From contig JAFEKR010000009.1 of the NCBI GenBank assembly GCA_019022495.1, positions 682,001-746,000 of the forward strand: 64,000 nt of DNA, read 5' to 3'. Positions 61,601 through 64,000 of the stretch are shown here, piece after piece (positions within the stretch are counted from its first letter, which is position 1; each line of letters starts with the position of its first letter). The stretch is from Epichloe hybrida (lineage: Eukaryota; Ascomycota; Sordariomycetes; Hypocreales; Clavicipitaceae). The position numbers and the translations under genes were made by a program. The notes under the pieces were generated by a model. That model worked only from the letters and a program-made list of their open reading frames with translations. It had not been told where the DNA came from and did not search any database.

Positions 61601-61655
61601 TACACTTTAGCCACGGCTAGACTAACTATTATCCGAGGGTCCGGAGGAAGCCACA
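58612..61655 (-). mobile_element. Copia-1 copy C, 5' half
   Basis: Minus-strand copy with its 5' LTR at 61384-61655, the leader/gag region 59200-61383 and the start of the protease region to 58612, where Gypsy-1 C ends abruptly. It preserves the empty site of the Gypsy-2 A insertion (TTATTACCTCTC near 59190). An AGGATAAATA repeat lies at 60730-60870. Frames are broken throughout. Confidence 0.85.
61384..61655 (-). repeat. Copia-1 copy C, 5' LTR
   Basis: 272 bp. Its outer 90 bases (61565-61655) read GCATTACGTGCATCCC and GGGTCCGGAGGAAGCCACA, nearly RIP-free, and are a close inverted match of the copy A tip (982-1080). Confidence 0.85.
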
Positions 61656-62258
61656 AATACCTAGCTAGTAAAATAATTAATAGTTAAATGCTTATGGCTA
61701 TAGTAATAAATAAGCTTTAAGGTTATGAATATAGGGGGCTATAAGGTTAAAGTAAAGTTTATAATTAACTTTATAGTTATATTAGTATAAGAGTTACAAT
61801 TTATAACTATAGTTAAACTTAAATTTATTTAAGTTTTACTTATAGTATAAATTAATATAATTCCCCTTTCCTTAATAACTATATTTATTCTATCTCTCTT
61901 TGTATACTTATGCTTTAAAGCTCTAAGGTAAACTTAAACTCTCTGACTAAATATAACCTATTCTTACTTATCTTTAATTTAATTTATTATAATTACTAGG
62001 TAAGTTTTACGTTACTAATTAACTAATTAACCCCTTACTAATGAAATAATAGTAAACCTAAGGGTAATAAAAAGGATATTACCTTATCTAAAATATTAAA
62101 TAGTATAGTAAAAAGGAAAATGAAGTGAAAGGAAAATAAAGTAAAAGGAAAGGAAGTAAAAATAAATCTAACTTAAAGATAATTAATAATATTTATACTA
62201 TAAGGGAAGAAATACTAAAAAGTAAAGGTAATATAAATAATAAGATTTATAAGGTAAA
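61656..62258 (-). mobile_element. Unclassified repeat R1, copy 1 (truncated)
   Basis: Inverted homolog of 62970-63690: 61656-62045 matches the reverse complement of 63230-63622, and the Lys-rich coding-like part lies at 62100-62250. It is cut at 61656 by the Copia-1 C LTR and on the right by MITE-1 copy 4. No function assigned. Confidence 0.6.
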
Positions 62259-62969
62259 CAGAGTATTGCACTACAATGGGTAGTGTAGTGTAGTTTCTAT
62301 AGTGTAGTGTAGTAACTGCATTACAAACTACACTACACTATAAACTACACTAATTATAAGCGGAAAAAAACTATAATATAATATAATATAAATTTTTTCC
62401 CTAAACTACACTAACTATAAATACTACAAATGTAGTATCAGACTTTTTATTAGTTATTAGTATTATAGGGATTAAAAGAAAGCTAGTTATATAAAAGCTT
62501 TTATTATTACCTATTTTATTGAATTATTTATAGAATTTATAATATTATTTTATTTTAATAATTTTACTATAAGTCTATAACTAAGTAAGGTTATATATAA
62601 TATTATACCTTTTTAATGATACTATTTAACTTAATACTTTATTTTACTAATATGACTTAAAGAAAAACCTTCTTATTATATTATTTACTATTTCTATGAA
62701 TTATTTTATATTTCTATAAATTATTATTATTACTTATTTAAAAAAAACTATAAACTAAAGTAATTAAATAAAATAAACTACTAATAAACTTAATATAAGT
62801 AGCCTATTATAGCCTATTATAGCCTATTATAGCTTATAATAGCTTATAATAGCTTATATTACTAATATTACTTATATTACTTATAATATTATTAGTGTTA
62901 AAGTTTAATAAAAGATAAATAATTAATAAAGAAATAAAATATAAATACTAGTAATTATAAGTAAATTAC

Positions 62970-63690
62970 CCCCTTCTAAGCACAAGGTAAAACTACTTAA
63001 ATGATTAAAGCTCTATGTTTTTTAATATCTTTTCTAAATATCTAGCCTTTTTCTCTAGTCTTTTATTCCCTTTCTTATTCTTACTTTTCTTAAATTCCTT
63101 TATATTTTCTTTAATTTTCTTAATTTCCTTTTTATTAGGATTTTTATTAGCTTTTTAAATATCCTAAAGGTTCTATAGCCTAGTGGTTATTACCCCTAGC
63201 TTTTAGTTACCCTTAGCTATACTATTATCTAATTAGTTAAGGGTTAATTAGTTAATTAGTTACGCAAAACCTACCTAGTAATTTAGGTGTAGTGCGTCTA
63301 TTAGGTTTAAATTAAATTAGAGATAAGTAAGGATAAGTTATGTTTAGTTTGCCTTAGAGCTTTAAAGCATAAGTAAGAGAGATAAAATAAACATAGTTAT
63401 AAAGGGGGAATTGCGTTAATTTATACTATAAGCAAAACTTAAATGAATTTAAGTTTAACTATAGTTAGAAATTATAACTATATCTTACGCTAATATAGCT
63501 ATAAAGTTTATTATAAACTTTACTCTAACCTTATAGCCTCTTATATTTATAACCTTAAAGCTTATTTATTACTATAGATCTAAATATTTAGTTATTAATT
63601 GTTTTACTAGCTAGGTATTGCTAGTAATTGTGTTATAAAAAATCAGATGCATTGGCTATAACCTATGAGGTAAAAAAAAATTAAAAATCA
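62970..63690. mobile_element. Unclassified repeat R1, copy 2, in MITE-1
   Basis: 721-bp insertion flanked by a 13-bp duplication ATAAGTAAATTAC (62957-62969, 63691-63703), with an A-rich right end (TAAAAAAAAATTAAAAATCA). The long TSD and A-tail suggest target-primed insertion, as for a SINE or truncated LINE. However, on the minus strand about 63004-63150 an open Lys/Glu-rich frame (KEIKKIKENIKEFKKSKNKK...) ends in a stop, as seen at the C-terminus of some fungal transposases. Orientation and class are therefore undecided. Confidence 0.55.
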
Positions 63691-63799
63691 ATAAGTAAAT
63701 TACTATAGTAAAAGCTATAGTTTTTAATAACTTAGTATTTTAAGGTTTTAAAAATATTAATATTATAAAAATGTTTTCTTTTTATGTTTTTTAAAATAA

Positions 63800-64000
63800 T
63801 AATAAAAGTAAAATAATAGTAATAATAGTAATAATAGTAATAATAGTAATAATAGTAATAATAGTAATAATAGTAATAATAGTAATAATAGTAATAATAG
63901 TAATAATAGTAATAATAGTAATAATAGTAATAATAGTAATAATAGTAATAATAGTAATAATAGTAATAATAGTAATAATAGTAATAATAGTAATAATAGT
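63800..64000 (+). repeat. AATAATAGT 9-bp microsatellite
   Basis: More than 20 tandem AATAATAGT units, almost perfect, running to the window edge. The same 9-mer appears a few times in MITE-1 copies at 21140-21200 and 44101-44130, so it is an internal element repeat that expanded here. Confidence 0.95.

Larger units (their letters stand above)
62259..64000 (+). mobile_element. MITE-1 copy 4, left part (continues outside window)
   Basis: TIR CAGAGTATTGCACTACAATG at 62259, left flank AAGGTAAA as the putative 8-bp TSD half. Then TAGTGTAG repeats, a short decamer run (62800-62860) and, after an R1 insertion (62970-63690), the usual arm and a long 9-bp microsatellite up to the window end. The right TIR is outside. 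Confidence 0.85.

Noticed and set aside
63165..63215. tRNA-like A-box (TAGCCTAGTGGTTAT)
   Set aside because: No B-box or T-arm at the right distance, and the inverted copy at 61656-62258 does not conserve it.
63800..64000. Telomeric or centromeric repeat
   Set aside because: The 9-mer AATAATAGT is unlike TTAGGG and is found inside MITE-1 copies, so it is an expanded internal repeat.

Overview
This window is a block of nested, decayed transposable elements from a filamentous ascomycete (Pezizomycotina-type) genome. I found no host protein-coding gene. Three things point to the host: every element family is typical of such fungi (Copia, chromodomain Gypsy, Tad1-like LINE, hAT); the DNA is extremely AT-rich; and CpA/TpG is strongly depleted in favour of TpA, the signature of repeat-induced point mutation (RIP). 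Most open frames are broken by TAA/TAG, and conserved Cys, His and Asp codons are turned into Tyr and Asn, as C-to-T RIP would do.

Layout. 1-748: right arm of a hAT-type non-autonomous element (MITE-1). 749-981: fragment of a related element (MITE-2). 982-14706: Copia-1 copy A (+), interrupted by a complete Gypsy-1 (copy A, 5052-12695, TSD CTAAT, itself carrying a tRNA-headed SINE at 6918-7459) and by a complete MITE-2 (13199-14691, TSD CCTATAGG). 14707-58611: Gypsy-1 copy C (+), probably chimeric. Its pieces are 14707-15327, 23734-24552, 49974-50815 and 55556-58611. They are split by a Tad1-like LINE (15328-23733, +, holding a complete MITE-1 at 20358-22186), by a large inserted block (24553-49973) and by a second LINE copy (50816-55555, -). 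The inserted block holds a truncated Gypsy-2 (24553-27491), a MITE-1 with a roughly 100-unit decamer array (27492-45039) interrupted by full-length Copia-1 copy B (29265-44100, -, TSD ATAAT), which in turn holds full-length Gypsy-2 copy A (33657-41539, -, TSD ATTAC), and then a hAT transposase gene remnant (45041-47985, -) with a TRIM-like miniature LTR element at 49006-49590. 58612-61655: Copia-1 copy C (-). 61656-64000: an unclassified repeat, then another MITE-1 interrupted by a second copy of that repeat, ending in a 9-bp microsatellite.

How the parts relate. Target-site duplications give an insertion order at least six layers deep: Copia-1 A, then Gypsy-1 C, Gypsy-2 B, MITE-1, Copia-1 B, Gypsy-2 A. 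The hAT transposase is the natural candidate to have moved the MITEs, which share its CAGAG TIR and 8-bp TSD. The LINE is the candidate to have moved the SINE, since their last 70 or so bases are homologous. Gypsy-1, the TRIM and less clearly Gypsy-2 carry, next to the LTR, a sequence complementary to a stretch inside their own LTR; this fits Tf1/sushi-type self-priming rather than tRNA priming. Coordinates of coding domains inside decayed elements are approximate; element boundaries marked by TSDs are accurate to the base.
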